Notes: a model not told the origin generated them from the letters alone. Shown: positions 7,801 through 16,728, counted from the first letter of the stretch. The stretch: 35,618 nt of DNA from Paraburkholderia oxyphila NBRC 105797 (GCF_000685075.1 NZ_BAYD01000081.1:1-35618), one strand, 5' to 3'. Program-made: numbers and translations.

Positions 7801-10016
7801 GCCGGCATCCTCCCGTCACGATCGGGCATCACGCGGTACACGCTGAACGGCTTCATCGCGCGGTCGATAAAGCGCGGATCGATGAGCCCCCGGGACGCCT
7901 TGTAGAGCGCGTGCTCGTAAATCGTTTTGCCAGTCATGTCGGCGCTGCCGAAGTCCGCCGTGCGCTCGCGCCGCCACGACTCTTCCGCGCCCCGCCAGTC
8001 ACGCACGGCGATCCGGTCGAGAAACTCCGGAGTGGGCCGGTACAGCTCCATTGCAAGTGTCTGCCCCTTCGTCCCCGCCGCAACCTTCCCATCGCGCGCG
8101 ACCAGCCCCTGCTTGCGGCAATGCTCGCAGCCGTCGTCGTTGCGGCAGGCCATCTTCGAGGTGTCGAGGCCGAACTTCGTACGCAGCAGCGCGAGTTCGG
8201 CTTCGCCCATCACTTCGGCAGCCGGGGTCTTGCAGTGCGGGCAAAGCATCGGGATCAGCTTCTGGTTGCCCACGGCGTTGATGAACTTCTCCGACGAGAC
8301 CTCGTCGGCCGTCATCTGCAGCCGGTCCCCCATCAGCCGCATGAACACACCGATGATGCTGTCCGCGTGAATCGTGGTGCGCACCGGATGACCGGTCAGC
8401 GCGAGCTCCACAACAAGACCCGCCACCGCCGAGTCGAGGATTTCTGCGACCGTGAGATCGTCCGGGTCCATACGCATCAGCGTGCGGATAATCGTAGCGA
8501 CCTTGCGCCGGAACTCTTCTTCGGTTTCGTCGAGGCCACGCGGGACCGACTGGTCGGACAGCCACGGCATCGGATATTCCGAGGGCATGCTCACGGCGTA
8601 CTGCTTCTTGAGCTCGCGCCCGTCAATCATCCAGGCGAGCGCGCGCAGCAACGTGCTCTTCGCCGACCCCGTTTCCCCGGAGAGCAGTACCGCTCCGCCG
8701 CTCACGTGCCCGAGCGACTCGACGATGGCAAGCTGGCTCGTTTCCAGGCCCATCGCATGCGGCATGCGAACGGTGTAGTTGCGGAAGTTGCCGTCGAGCA
8801 AGCGCAGAGCGACGTCGAAACCGCCCACCTGGGGCGCGCTCTGCCAGCGCAGGTTCAGCGTATCGGTCGCGAGCGCCAGCGGGATCATGGCCGACTGCGG
8901 CGCAGTTGGCTGGAACGCATTGCCGCTGTTCGTGTTGCGCTGGACGAGATCCTGATAGGACGCCGACAGAGCCCGCAGCACGGTCGCCTTGGGCATGCGC
9001 CGGTACGTGTAGAGATCACCGTCCACCCGAAAGCGCAGCTCTGCGTCGGACTGGTAGTCGCGCGATTCCCAGTGGACGTCGCTCGCACCGTAGGCGTGGG
9101 CGGCCTCGATCACGTCACGGAAGAGCGCGATGGCGCGCGAGCCTTCGGGAAGTTGACTCGAAACCCGGATGCGCGCGCGCTCGTAGACATCCGCGATCAC
9201 TTCCGCAGTCGCCACCATTTCCTCGCGCACCGAGATATGCGCACGCTCGAGGTCGCGCAGATAGGTCGTATAGAGCGCGCCCTCGTGAAACGCGCGTGTG
9301 GCGATCACGACGGCCATACCGGCCTGCATGTCCACGGCAACGAATTCACGTCGCGCATCCGGGGTGATGCGCAGCGTTGCGTCGGGCGTTGTGTCGCACA
9401 GCACGCGCTTGAAGTCGGCGAGCGCCTGCGCGGAACTTAGCTGCGGCATGCCAACCGGTATGTACTCGATGTCTGGTGTGGCCAGCGCAGTCCGGGGCAA
9501 ACCGTCTGCCTGCTGTTCCTGCGGGTCCTGTTCCCGCGCGTGCGTCGCCTGTCGGGCTGCATCGTCTGGCCCGACTTCAGAAGGCGCATCCGGTTCTCTC
9601 CACGGCGATTGCGCTTCAGGCTGCTCGCCAGGGTGCGCATCTAACGGCGCTTCGGGTTGCGCGAGTACAGCGACGCCGCGCGGCTCGACGGCTCCTGCAT
9701 CCGGCCATGCGTGGTCCTGCGCTTGAGGCGAAAGGTCCGCGACCGAGACAGGCTCGCAAGCGCGGTCCTGCCCAGACACCGTACCGGTCTCGACAGACTC
9801 GACATCGGTAATGTCCGCGTCACGCAGGAACGCACCCAGCGAGCCCGAGGGTGCACCCGCCCCCTTGCGGACTGGACGCACCGGGCCAAACGCGGGCTCA
9901 ACGGGCACAGAAGACTCCGAGTCTTCCACAAAGCCACCGCGCCACGCTCGCAGACGGGCCATCACGCCGCCGCGGGGCTTTTCGTTTCCTTCCAGATTTC
10001 CAAATAGCGACATCAT
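7797..10016 (-). CDS. pilQ: Type IVb pilus assembly ATPase PilQ (GspE/PilB/VirB11 superfamily)
   Basis: 739 aa, longer than most PilQ because of an acidic, Pro/Gln/Glu-rich N-terminal tail of about 180 residues. The ATPase core has Walker A GETGSAKST (447-455), in which the usual Gly before Lys is Ala. It also has an Asp-box-like ASDVHWE (311-317), a Walker B region with Glu525 (LTVAEILDSA), and a His-box LTGHPVRTTIHADS (540-553). A zinc-type Cys set (C592PHC595 and C630EHC633, with C624) matches the tetracysteine insert of PilB/GspE. It overlaps pilP by ATGA. It supplies energy for pilus polymerisation at the inner membrane. Confidence 0.92.
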   Translation of the reverse strand: MMSLFGNLEGNEKPRGGVMARLRAWRGGFVEDSESSVPVEPAFGPVRPVRKGAGAPSGSLGAFLRDADITDVESVETGTVSGQDRACEPVSVADLSPQAQDHAWPDAGAVEPRGVAVLAQPEAPLDAHPGEQPEAQSPWREPDAPSEVGPDDAARQATHAREQDPQEQQADGLPRTALATPDIEYIPVGMPQLSSAQALADFKRVLCDTTPDATLRITPDARREFVAVDMQAGMAVVIATRAFHEGALYTTYLRDLERAHISVREEMVATAEVIADVYERARIRVSSQLPEGSRAIALFRDVIEAAHAYGASDVHWESRDYQSDAELRFRVDGDLYTYRRMPKATVLRALSASYQDLVQRNTNSGNAFQPTAPQSAMIPLALATDTLNLRWQSAPQVGGFDVALRLLDGNFRNYTVRMPHAMGLETSQLAIVESLGHVSGGAVLLSGETGSAKSTLLRALAWMIDGRELKKQYAVSMPSEYPMPWLSDQSVPRGLDETEEEFRRKVATIIRTLMRMDPDDLTVAEILDSAVAGLVVELALTGHPVRTTIHADSIIGVFMRLMGDRLQMTADEVSSEKFINAVGNQKLIPMLCPHCKTPAAEVMGEAELALLRTKFGLDTSKMACRNDDGCEHCRKQGLVARDGKVAAGTKGQTLAMELYRPTPEFLDRIAVRDWRGAEESWRRERTADFGSADMTGKTIYEHALYKASRGLIDPRFIDRAMKPFSVYRVMPDRDGRMPA

Positions 10017-10756
10017 TGCCTCCCGAAGCCTGAGATCGGTTGAGCCAGGCTGACCCCGGCGGGCAACGGTGATGACAGGTCACCCAGCACGCCGCCCGAA
10101 GCGACAGACGAACTCGACGAGTCCTGTGATCTGCCACTCATGGGCACACGCCAGGTGTGTTTGCCTTGGGCGACCGTGACCCACAGACCATCGACCCCGC
10201 GCGCGACCCAGCCATTGAGCAATTTCTCGCCCACGCGCGCCGGATAGACTGCGCCGTTGTACTCGTAGAGGACGTGCTGCCCCCTGTCGTCGACGTATCC
10301 GCCAACGAACGACACAGGCGTTGTGCGCTCGCGTGGAACGTAGGCCTGCACCGGAGGTGCCAGTGTGCTGGCCACCGGAGCCGGCGGCTTGAACATGACG
10401 CTTGTGCCGCTCGCGGTGGGCGTGTCCGCATCTCCCCGCAGCGATCGCGTGAGTTTGTTGCGTGCGAGGTTGTCGATATCGCGCAGCGTGAGGTGCGATT
10501 CATCCGGTGACACAGGAGAACTGGCCGCCGTTACGACTTCCGGGACTTCGACCTGCGACGCCGGGGCGGCGGGCGTCGACGCAGCGCGCGCCACGACCTC
10601 CGGCTTTGCGTGTATTTGCGTTGATGAGCTATCGGGCGCGATGGCCGCTGCGAACGACGGAGTCGGGGCCTGCGATGCCGCATGCGAAGAACCGCCGGCC
10701 GCAAGCATTGCGATGCCCACAGGAAGGGCAAGGCGAAGAGATTTATTGGACAACAT
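10013..10756 (-). CDS. pilP: Type IVb pilus biogenesis protein PilP
   Basis: 247 aa from ATG 10756 (AAAGG about 8 bases upstream); the frame could start 6 codons earlier. The N-terminal signal (LRLALPVGIAMLAAGGSSHA) exports it. A low-complexity Ala/Pro/Ser linker follows. The conserved PilP-like C-terminal domain has VSFVGGYVDDRGQHVLYEYN and LLNGWVARGVDGLWVTVAQG, a small beta barrel. PilP is a periplasmic partner linking PilO and the PilN secretin. It overlaps pilO by 14 bp and pilQ by 4 bp. Confidence 0.85.
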   Translation of the reverse strand: MLSNKSLRLALPVGIAMLAAGGSSHAASQAPTPSFAAAIAPDSSSTQIHAKPEVVARAASTPAAPASQVEVPEVVTAASSPVSPDESHLTLRDIDNLARNKLTRSLRGDADTPTASGTSVMFKPPAPVASTLAPPVQAYVPRERTTPVSFVGGYVDDRGQHVLYEYNGAVYPARVGEKLLNGWVARGVDGLWVTVAQGKHTWRVPMSGRSQDSSSSSVASGGVLGDLSSPLPAGVSLAQPISGFGRQ

Positions 10757-12041
10757 AGAATTTGCCTTTCGCAACGAAATGGATGCCGACCTTGCCTAGT
10801 TCATCGGGTGCGGCGGTATCGAGCTTCACGTCCATGGACTCCAGGACCATGTTGGATGGCAGCGCCGCAAGCAGCGGCGCCTGCCAGCGATAGCCGTCGA
10901 TTTCCCAGTTCCCTTCGCGCAGCAGCGCCTGATGGCTCTCGCCCGCGGGCGGCGGCGATGCGAGCAGCGAATGGCTGGGCTCGAGGCGCACGACGTACCC
11001 GAAGCTCTTGAGATCGAGGGGCGTCACGGACAGGCGCTGCGGCGGCGTCTGCAGCATCTCGATAAGCTGCTGCTCGTCGGGCCACGCCTTCATGTGCTCG
11101 ACCGACAGGCTCTCGGCCTTCGGTATCGCAGGCCCGCGCGCGGTCAGCCGCATGCCAGCGCGATCGAACGCGAGCGGCAGCATCGCGACCGGTACGGCGC
11201 GCGTGAAGTCCTCAAACGACCCACCCGCGCGCTGGTACGTCAGCGAACAGAAGCCAGTCGACGGGCACGAGGCCGTCTCGAACTGCCAGCCGCTGCGGTT
11301 GGTGTCGATGGTGTCGAGCTGCGCGAGCACGCGAGGCACGAGTTCCGATGCCAGCGCTACCCTGCCGTCAAACACCTGGCGCATCGCCTGCTCGTACTGT
11401 TGATCCCAGCTGGGCGGCGCGGTCACGATTGGCGGTGGATTGAGCATGGTCCACATCTGCTTCGCCGCAAACCCGCCAATCGCGAGCACGAGCAGCACCA
11501 CGACGGCGGTCGGAATGCCGGTTGGCACGCGTCGGATACGGCCGGCTTTCTTCAGCTGCAGGAGCTCGCCCGGGCTGAAGGGTTCGTCACCCGGCGATAG
11601 CCCATCGCCCGAGACGAGGACGGTGAGGGACAGGCCCAGCTTCGCGCATTGCTGCGCGACCTCGTCGCGCCGATTGCCCGCCTGCGTGAGTGACAGGACC
11701 TCATCGTGGCGCACCGCGCCGCGTACGACATGCACGAGATGAACCTGTCGGCCGTCCTGCATCAGCACGAGGACAGCCGCCTTCGCACGCACGCGCTCGA
11801 GCAGCGCCACGCGCGCCGCGCCCGAGTAGAGCGTCAAGCGGCGGATCTCCCCCGCTTCCGGCGCGCAGAAGCCGCCGATGAGCTCCGCGCCAATCTTCAT
11901 CTCGACGACGTGCGTCGCGGAAAAGTCTTCAGCGTAGCGGCTGCGGCCCTCCTTCGCGTCTTTCGCCGGATAGGCGCTCCAGTCGAGACCGAACGCAAGG
12001 CGCGCGCGCTTTTCTCCCGGCAGCGGTTCGGTGATATGCAT
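10743..12041 (-). CDS. pilO: Type IVb pilus alignment protein PilO
   Basis: 432 aa from ATG 12041 (MHITEPLPGEK), just inside the end of pilN; the upstream extension to 12113 would overlap pilN by 64 bp and is unlikely. A cytoplasmic N-terminal domain of about 170 residues (FGLDWSAYP at its start) is followed by one membrane segment (TAVVVLLVLAIGGFAAKQMW). A large periplasmic domain then follows with a Cys pair (SCPSTGFCSLTYQ). This is the organisation of the PilO2 family of IncI-type thin pili. It should bridge the inner membrane platform to PilP/PilN. Confidence 0.85.
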   Translation of the reverse strand: MHITEPLPGEKRARLAFGLDWSAYPAKDAKEGRSRYAEDFSATHVVEMKIGAELIGGFCAPEAGEIRRLTLYSGAARVALLERVRAKAAVLVLMQDGRQVHLVHVVRGAVRHDEVLSLTQAGNRRDEVAQQCAKLGLSLTVLVSGDGLSPGDEPFSPGELLQLKKAGRIRRVPTGIPTAVVVLLVLAIGGFAAKQMWTMLNPPPIVTAPPSWDQQYEQAMRQVFDGRVALASELVPRVLAQLDTIDTNRSGWQFETASCPSTGFCSLTYQRAGGSFEDFTRAVPVAMLPLAFDRAGMRLTARGPAIPKAESLSVEHMKAWPDEQQLIEMLQTPPQRLSVTPLDLKSFGYVVRLEPSHSLLASPPPAGESHQALLREGNWEIDGYRWQAPLLAALPSNMVLESMDVKLDTAAPDELGKVGIHFVAKGKFYVVQ

Positions 12042-12049
12042 GGCGGCAC

Positions 12050-13672
12050 TCACATTGAGGGCACAACGGAGGCCGTGAGCATCACAATCTGGAACGTGCG
12101 CGACTTGTTCCACGTCCCTGTGAGACCGGCGATACCGGCGTTCGTCGTGTTGTCCGCGGTATCCGTCACGGCGCCATAGAGCACGATGGTCTGGCCGTCC
12201 GAGAGCGCGATCGTCTGGTCATCCTTGCTGCCGGCCACGTGGCCGAGCTGGATCGACTGCTGGGTCTGGCCGGAGCCCACCGAGGCCGTCGTAAACGGAC
12301 TGCTCTGCTTCGAGCTGTCTCGCCAGTACGCGAGCACGATCTGGTTGTGGTCATTGACCGCCGGGAGGATATGCACGAAATCGCCCGTCGTCAGCGTGCC
12401 AGGCGTCAGGCCCGGTACGCCGCCGGACGTGCCGGTCAGGCTGCCGGTGGAAGCCGAAGTCGAGCGCAGATAATCGTCCGACTGGAAGTTCGCGACCGAC
12501 ACCGGCAGACCGTTGAGGGTCATCTTGGTGATCGTGTTGTCGGAGATCGTCTTGCCGTACTGGTTGAGCGCATTGATGACGGCGTTCGTCCCTGAGAACG
12601 GCGCGTTCGGCTCCAGAACGGACAGGCCCATCGTGCCACCGCCCGAGGAAAGCGAGGTCGGCGAGAGAAAGCTCACGGCCCACTTCGCAAGGCCGCCCTG
12701 CATGCGGTTGAATACGACGTCAGCATTCACGCCCGCCTGGCTACCCCGGTTTAGCGCAATCTGTATCGTGCGCACGCGCAGCACGACCTGGCGCGTCGAG
12801 ATGGCATTCTCGTTCTTGAGCAGCGCGCCCATGCGATCCGCCGCTTCCTTCGTGTCATAGACCATGACCAGGCGGCTCTGCGGATTGACCGTGATCTTGC
12901 CCATAGGCGAGCGAAGAGCGTTCAGTTCGGACTGGATGATCTCCATCTGGTCGAATTCGCCCTTGCGCCCGGACGACGTCACCGCCGAGAACGAGCCCGT
13001 CTCGGTGCTCGAGCCACCGGTCGATCCCGAAGACTGGTTGCCGGTCGAGGTGTCGGTGCCCTTGGACATCTTCGACTCGATCGACACCTTGCCCGGGATG
13101 GCCGCGATCTGGTACATGCGCGTCACGAACCGGGTGATGTTGATCGTCGATCCGTCGAATGACCAGTCGAGCCCGAGGTTCTCGCTCACGTCGTGCAGGT
13201 ATTGCCCCACCGCGCACGACTCGCACGGCTGATCGTAGACCGGCTCCTCGTTGGACTTCATGCCGCCGCCCATCGCGATCTGCGTGCTCTTGCCGTCGCT
13301 GCCCGGGCGGGGAATCAGCGCGTCGCGCGAGATAAAGACGTCGGGGCTCACGTGAACCGGGTAGCCCGTCGCATTCGACACCAGCGTGGCGATTGTCTTC
13401 ACGCCGAGTTTTGGCGGGAACGTCACCTTCTTGTCGCGGAAGACCGAGGGCAGCGTCGCCTCATAGGCGAGCGGCACGGGACGGTCGCCGAGGAAGGCGC
13501 CGGGCACATCCTCGACAAGTTCCATGCCCTGGCCGAAGCCGCCGTACGCCGACGTGGCGCTGGCGTTGGCCTTGTCGTACGCGTCGTTGACGTCACCCTG
13601 AGTCACGGCGCAACCAGCGAGCGAGACCGCTAGGGTCGTAACACCGAGGGAGTGGTAGCGGAAATGACGCAT
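12050..13672 (-). CDS. pilN: Type IVb pilus outer-membrane secretin PilN (lipoprotein)
   Basis: 540 aa from ATG 13672, supported by AAGGA 8 bases upstream; the frame is open 11 codons further but without a site. The N-terminus MRHFRYHSLGVTTLAVSLAG followed by Cys21 is a lipoprotein signal. Periplasmic N-domains follow (KVTFPPKLGVKTIATLVSNA, then a second around LGLDWSFDGSTINITRFVT). The C-terminal secretin domain is visible as LRVRTIQIALNRGSQAGVN and the closing SDGQTIVLYGAVTD. PilN multimers form the outer-membrane pore through which the pilus passes. The order pilN-O-P-Q-R-S-V matches the thin pilus operon of IncI plasmids. Confidence 0.92.
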   Translation of the reverse strand: MRHFRYHSLGVTTLAVSLAGCAVTQGDVNDAYDKANASATSAYGGFGQGMELVEDVPGAFLGDRPVPLAYEATLPSVFRDKKVTFPPKLGVKTIATLVSNATGYPVHVSPDVFISRDALIPRPGSDGKSTQIAMGGGMKSNEEPVYDQPCESCAVGQYLHDVSENLGLDWSFDGSTINITRFVTRMYQIAAIPGKVSIESKMSKGTDTSTGNQSSGSTGGSSTETGSFSAVTSSGRKGEFDQMEIIQSELNALRSPMGKITVNPQSRLVMVYDTKEAADRMGALLKNENAISTRQVVLRVRTIQIALNRGSQAGVNADVVFNRMQGGLAKWAVSFLSPTSLSSGGGTMGLSVLEPNAPFSGTNAVINALNQYGKTISDNTITKMTLNGLPVSVANFQSDDYLRSTSASTGSLTGTSGGVPGLTPGTLTTGDFVHILPAVNDHNQIVLAYWRDSSKQSSPFTTASVGSGQTQQSIQLGHVAGSKDDQTIALSDGQTIVLYGAVTDTADNTTNAGIAGLTGTWNKSRTFQIVMLTASVVPSM

Positions 13673-13676
13673 CGGA

Positions 13677-14267
13677 TCAGTCCTTGCAGTTGGCCGCGCG
13701 CGCAATCACGCGGATGACGTTGTTGGTGTGCTTGCAGACGCGCGCCGGTGTGCGCATGTGGTTAGTTGCCTGCATGACCTGCGTGAGCACGGAACGGAAA
13801 TCACCCGAGAACGTTGCGTTGAATTCCACGGGCAGGTCATCATCGATCTTCCAGGCGAGCTGCCAGCCGAGCGTCTGCAGCCAGCGGTCGAGTGCGTTGC
13901 GCAGGTTCATGTCCTGCGGCGTGATCGAGAACGTCAGCGTGCTCGCCGGATCTCCGGCCGGCCCACCGGGCAGCACCAGGGTCTTTACCTCTGTCGAGGC
14001 GATCATGGGCGTGGCGGACGCAAGGGGCGAAGATACAGATTCGCTTGTGGCCTCGGGCACGGCTGCAGCGGATGCGAGAGCGACCGACCGAACCGGCGCG
14101 GGCGAGGCGGCACCCGCGTTCATGCCCGGGCCGAGCACTTGCCAGCCATCGCCCGCAGGTGGATGCACGGCCGACTGGTCCGGATCGATTGAAGCCGTAG
14201 CGCCCGGGCAGTTCGTCAACGCCAGCACGGCCAGCAGCGAGGTCGCAAAGAGGGTATTTTTTCTCAT
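13677..14267 (-). CDS. TcpQ/PilL-type periplasmic protein
   Basis: 196 aa with an N-terminal signal (MRKNTLFATSLLAVLALTNC). A Pro/Ala/Ser-rich linker is followed by a TcpQ-like domain at about 112-170 (MNLRNALDRWLQTLGWQLAW, then FSGDFRSVLTQVMQAT), the fold found in TcpQ and at the C-terminus of PilL. These proteins stabilise the secretin and help place it in the outer membrane. The Cys20 context (LTNC) is not a canonical lipobox, so soluble periplasmic and lipoprotein forms are both possible. It ends 4 bp before the pilN start, so it probably acts with PilN. Confidence 0.75.
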   Translation of the reverse strand: MRKNTLFATSLLAVLALTNCPGATASIDPDQSAVHPPAGDGWQVLGPGMNAGAASPAPVRSVALASAAAVPEATSESVSSPLASATPMIASTEVKTLVLPGGPAGDPASTLTFSITPQDMNLRNALDRWLQTLGWQLAWKIDDDLPVEFNATFSGDFRSVLTQVMQATNHMRTPARVCKHTNNVIRVIARAANCKD

Positions 14268-14270
14268 CGA

Positions 14271-14690
14271 TTAATGGCCCTGCAGGCGGCGATAGATCGA
14301 GTTGGCATAGACGAACTGGTGCCCGGGCGTCAGCGAGTTGTACGCGCCGACCGCTTTCCAGGTCGGCCCGAACTGCCGGATGTTTGAGGCGAGGATCCAG
14401 GTCCCCACGTAGGCGTTCACGCACGCGTTGAAGAGGTGTTCGCGCCGGATGCCAAAACGCGCCAGCTTCGGCAGCCAGGAAGAATTGATCTGCATGAGGC
14501 CCAGATCTTCGGTCCCGTTGCGGTTGACGTTCACGGCATCGGCCCGCATGTCCGATTCTTGTTGCGCGATCGCACGCACGAGTCGCTGGTTGATGTGCCG
14601 GTAGGCCGCCGCATCATCGATGCAGTCCGCGCGCGAAACAGCAGGCGCAACCAGCAGCGCGAGCGAACAAAGGAGCAGATAACGCTTCAC
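14271..14690 (-). CDS. VirB1/PilT-like lytic transglycosylase
   Basis: 139 aa with a signal peptide (YLLLCSLALLVAPAVSRA). The SLT fold is clear: catalytic Glu45 in AIAQQESDMRADAVNVNRNG, then DLGLMQINSSW (63-73), an NAC..AYVGTWIL helix and VGAYNSL. Cys23 and Cys90 can pair. The size and motifs match the PilT transglycosylase of IncI thin pili and IagB/VirB1 proteins, which open peptidoglycan for pilus or channel assembly. ATGA overlap with the upstream gene. I leave the symbol empty because pilT also names an unrelated retraction ATPase. Confidence 0.88.
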   Translation of the reverse strand: MKRYLLLCSLALLVAPAVSRADCIDDAAAYRHINQRLVRAIAQQESDMRADAVNVNRNGTEDLGLMQINSSWLPKLARFGIRREHLFNACVNAYVGTWILASNIRQFGPTWKAVGAYNSLTPGHQFVYANSIYRRLQGH

Positions 14691-15922
14691 GATGCCGCCC
14701 CCGCGCGTTCGAAGTACTTCACGTCATGACGGCGCAGCACACTCACGGTCTGCCCGTCGGCAGTCACGATGAACTGCTCCGACGTGCCGTTGAACTTGTA
14801 AAAGCGGCCCTTCTGTTCGCCCGAGCCCAGATGGTGAACGTCAGCGACGGTGACATTGATCACGGTCGGCGCGAACTTGAAGTAGGTCTGGCCGCCTTCG
14901 TCAAAAACGGTTTCGAGGTGCGCGCCATTGCCAGCCGGGAAGTCGTAGACCGTGCCCGCGCGGCGCGCAACCTCGACGCGGTTCGTGCCGTCCGATACCG
15001 TGAAGCGTTCCGCACGGTCGATCGTCATGACGCCAGTATCGGCGTCCCACTTCGGATGCAGCGATACACCGTCGCCCGACACGACCTTCAGCCCCCTGGG
15101 TTTCCCCGAAAAGCGGATCTGGGTATGCGTGTCGTCACCGTCACGGATCGCGTTCGCGCCGAAGTATTTCGCGAGCAGCGATTCCGCCGGCGGCACGCCA
15201 GCGGCTGCGTCCGACGCGGCCGCCACCGGGCCGGCATGCGTCACCGTTGCAGCCGCGTAGGCGAGCGCGCCGGACTTCTCCACATCGCGGCGCAGCCGCA
15301 CGTGGCGTGCATCGAAATCGACGTCTGCATAGAGGCCCGTTTGCGTCATGAGTCGGTCGAGCGACTGCATCCAGTTCTCGCCCGCGCGCGTTTCGAAGCG
15401 GTCTGCATTCGTGAGATCCACGTCCTTCTGGGCGGAGCCGCTCCAGCCCTGCGGCACCAGTGCCTTGACGATCGCTGCGACCGGCATCGTGGCATTGAGG
15501 CTGCGCACCGGCTCGAGCGGGCCGCGCTCGCCGATGAGCGAGAGCCGTCCGCTGAATCCGGAGAACGCAACCGGCTGATCATCGCCGACACCTGGCACGA
15601 CGCCATGACCACCAATAAACGTGTTCGCGCGGTTCCAAGTTGCGACGGCTGTGTGCCCCCCAACGCTGAACTGGATCGTCGCCGGCGTGCCATCTACCAC
15701 GACATACGGACCTTCCGCGTGGCTGCCCGCCACCGTAATCGTCTGCCCGGCGCGCGGCTGGATGTAGGTCTTCGAGCCGTCGTTGAAAACGAGCGCCGGG
15801 CGCTCGCCGATACCCCCCTCGATCTCGTAGTCGAAATCGAAGGGATCGGTATTCGCCGCTGATGCAAGGTGGGCCAGACTGAAGGCGCACAAGGTCGCAA
15901 GAGCAAGGAACCGGCGCGTCAT
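14687..15922 (-). CDS. Hybrid periplasmic protein: two VirB9-like domains around a TcpQ/secretin-N-like domain
   Basis: 411 aa from ATG 15922, which overlaps the preceding stop by ATGA; the open frame extends to 16366 but that part is a shadow of the transglycosylase gene. There is a signal peptide (1-22). Residues 26-100 resemble the C-terminal beta domain of VirB9/TrbG (FDYEIEGG, then RPALVFNDGSKTYIQ). Residues 143-212 resemble TcpQ/secretin N0-type folds (MPVAAIVKALVPQGW, then NWMQSLDRLMTQTGLYADVD). Residues 322-404 again resemble VirB9-C (AGTVYDFPAGNGAHLETVFD). The protein combines parts of the secretion core with parts of the pilus apparatus. Domain assignments are by eye; the middle domain is the least certain. 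Confidence 0.7.
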   Translation of the reverse strand: MTRRFLALATLCAFSLAHLASAANTDPFDFDYEIEGGIGERPALVFNDGSKTYIQPRAGQTITVAGSHAEGPYVVVDGTPATIQFSVGGHTAVATWNRANTFIGGHGVVPGVGDDQPVAFSGFSGRLSLIGERGPLEPVRSLNATMPVAAIVKALVPQGWSGSAQKDVDLTNADRFETRAGENWMQSLDRLMTQTGLYADVDFDARHVRLRRDVEKSGALAYAAATVTHAGPVAAASDAAAGVPPAESLLAKYFGANAIRDGDDTHTQIRFSGKPRGLKVVSGDGVSLHPKWDADTGVMTIDRAERFTVSDGTNRVEVARRAGTVYDFPAGNGAHLETVFDEGGQTYFKFAPTVINVTVADVHHLGSGEQKGRFYKFNGTSEQFIVTADGQTVSVLRRHDVKYFERAGAAS

Positions 15923-16728
15923 AGGCCCGCCTGAATCTGGTTGAGGTTGCGTACGAAGCGCGCGAGGTATGCGCCGCCCGGGACCGGGTTGGCGCTGTGG
16001 TAGTAGGCGATCGCCTTCGCGATGGAATGCGTGCGGCTGTAGTTCTCGTTGAGAATCGCTTCCGCGACGTGAATGTTTGTTGCGGGCGCAAGCGCATCCC
16101 ACGGCGACGCGAAGCGCTGCCGGTGATACCGCCAGTTCACCTGCATGATCCCCACATCGAAGTCGTCGCGCCCCGCCGCGATGAGCGCGCGCATCGCGCC
16201 GTAGGCGTCGTCGCGCGAGCGGAAGAAGAAGCCCCGGCCTGCGACGTTCAGTGTCCACGGCCATGCACGCCCGTTGTACGCTGACTCGTTCAGCGCGATA
16301 CCTGCGAGCACCTTCGGATCGACGCTCGCATGCATGAGAACGAACGGCGTCTCCGCCTTTGCGCACGCCCAGCCACCTCGGCCTTCCGCGATCGCGGCCT
16401 GCACATCGTCATCGAGTTCGTCAGGTTGCAGCCAGCCACTGCGCACCATGAGGCTGGCAAGCGAAACGTCGCGCGCATCGACGGAGACGGTCATGCCCTG
16501 CGCTGGCGTGCTGCGAACGCCCTGGCCAACGAGAGGCGAGGCCCATGCGTTGAACGGTGCGAGCCCGCAGTAAAGTACCGGCTTGCCGTCGAGCGATGCG
16601 AGCTCGCGCGCGCCCTGCGAGGCGAGTACAAGCGAATCCGGACTGATGAACTGGGCAATCGAGGCCGCATGCACCGCACCGGCCACGAGAGCAGACATCG
16701 CGAGAAAGGCGAGCGAGCGTTTAACCAC
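15919..16728 (-). CDS. Lytic transglycosylase with an extra N-terminal SNase-like region
   Basis: 269 aa with a signal peptide (LAFLAMSALVAGAVHA). The C-terminal half is an SLT-type lytic transglycosylase: Glu148 in LAGIALNESAYNG, DVGIMQVNWRYH (191-202) and the late helix IAKAIAYYHSANP. The N-terminal half (about 35-120) is not typical of VirB1. It contains DVSLASLMVRSGWLQ and DVQAAIAEGRGGWA, a pattern like the last strands and helices of staphylococcal-nuclease folds, but catalytic SNase residues are not evident. It overlaps virB10 by 8 bp. It probably cuts peptidoglycan for the secretion channel; the operon thus has two such enzymes. Confidence 0.82.
   Translation of the reverse strand: MVKRSLAFLAMSALVAGAVHAASIAQFISPDSLVLASQGARELASLDGKPVLYCGLAPFNAWASPLVGQGVRSTPAQGMTVSVDARDVSLASLMVRSGWLQPDELDDDVQAAIAEGRGGWACAKAETPFVLMHASVDPKVLAGIALNESAYNGRAWPWTLNVAGRGFFFRSRDDAYGAMRALIAAGRDDFDVGIMQVNWRYHRQRFASPWDALAPATNIHVAEAILNENYSRTHSIAKAIAYYHSANPVPGGAYLARFVRNLNQIQAGL

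Noticed and set aside
6781..7905. 374-aa open frame on the + strand
   Set aside because: Antisense to pilR and the end of pilQ, with the same Arg/His-rich shadow composition.
7911..9440. 509-aa open frame on the + strand
   Set aside because: It lies entirely antisense to pilQ, is rich in Arg/His/Ala/Gly without domain pattern, and reflects the high GC3 of the real gene.
14726..15862. 378-aa open frame on the + strand
   Set aside because: Antisense shadow of the hybrid VirB9/TcpQ-like gene; composition is Arg/His/Ala-rich with no recognisable motif.
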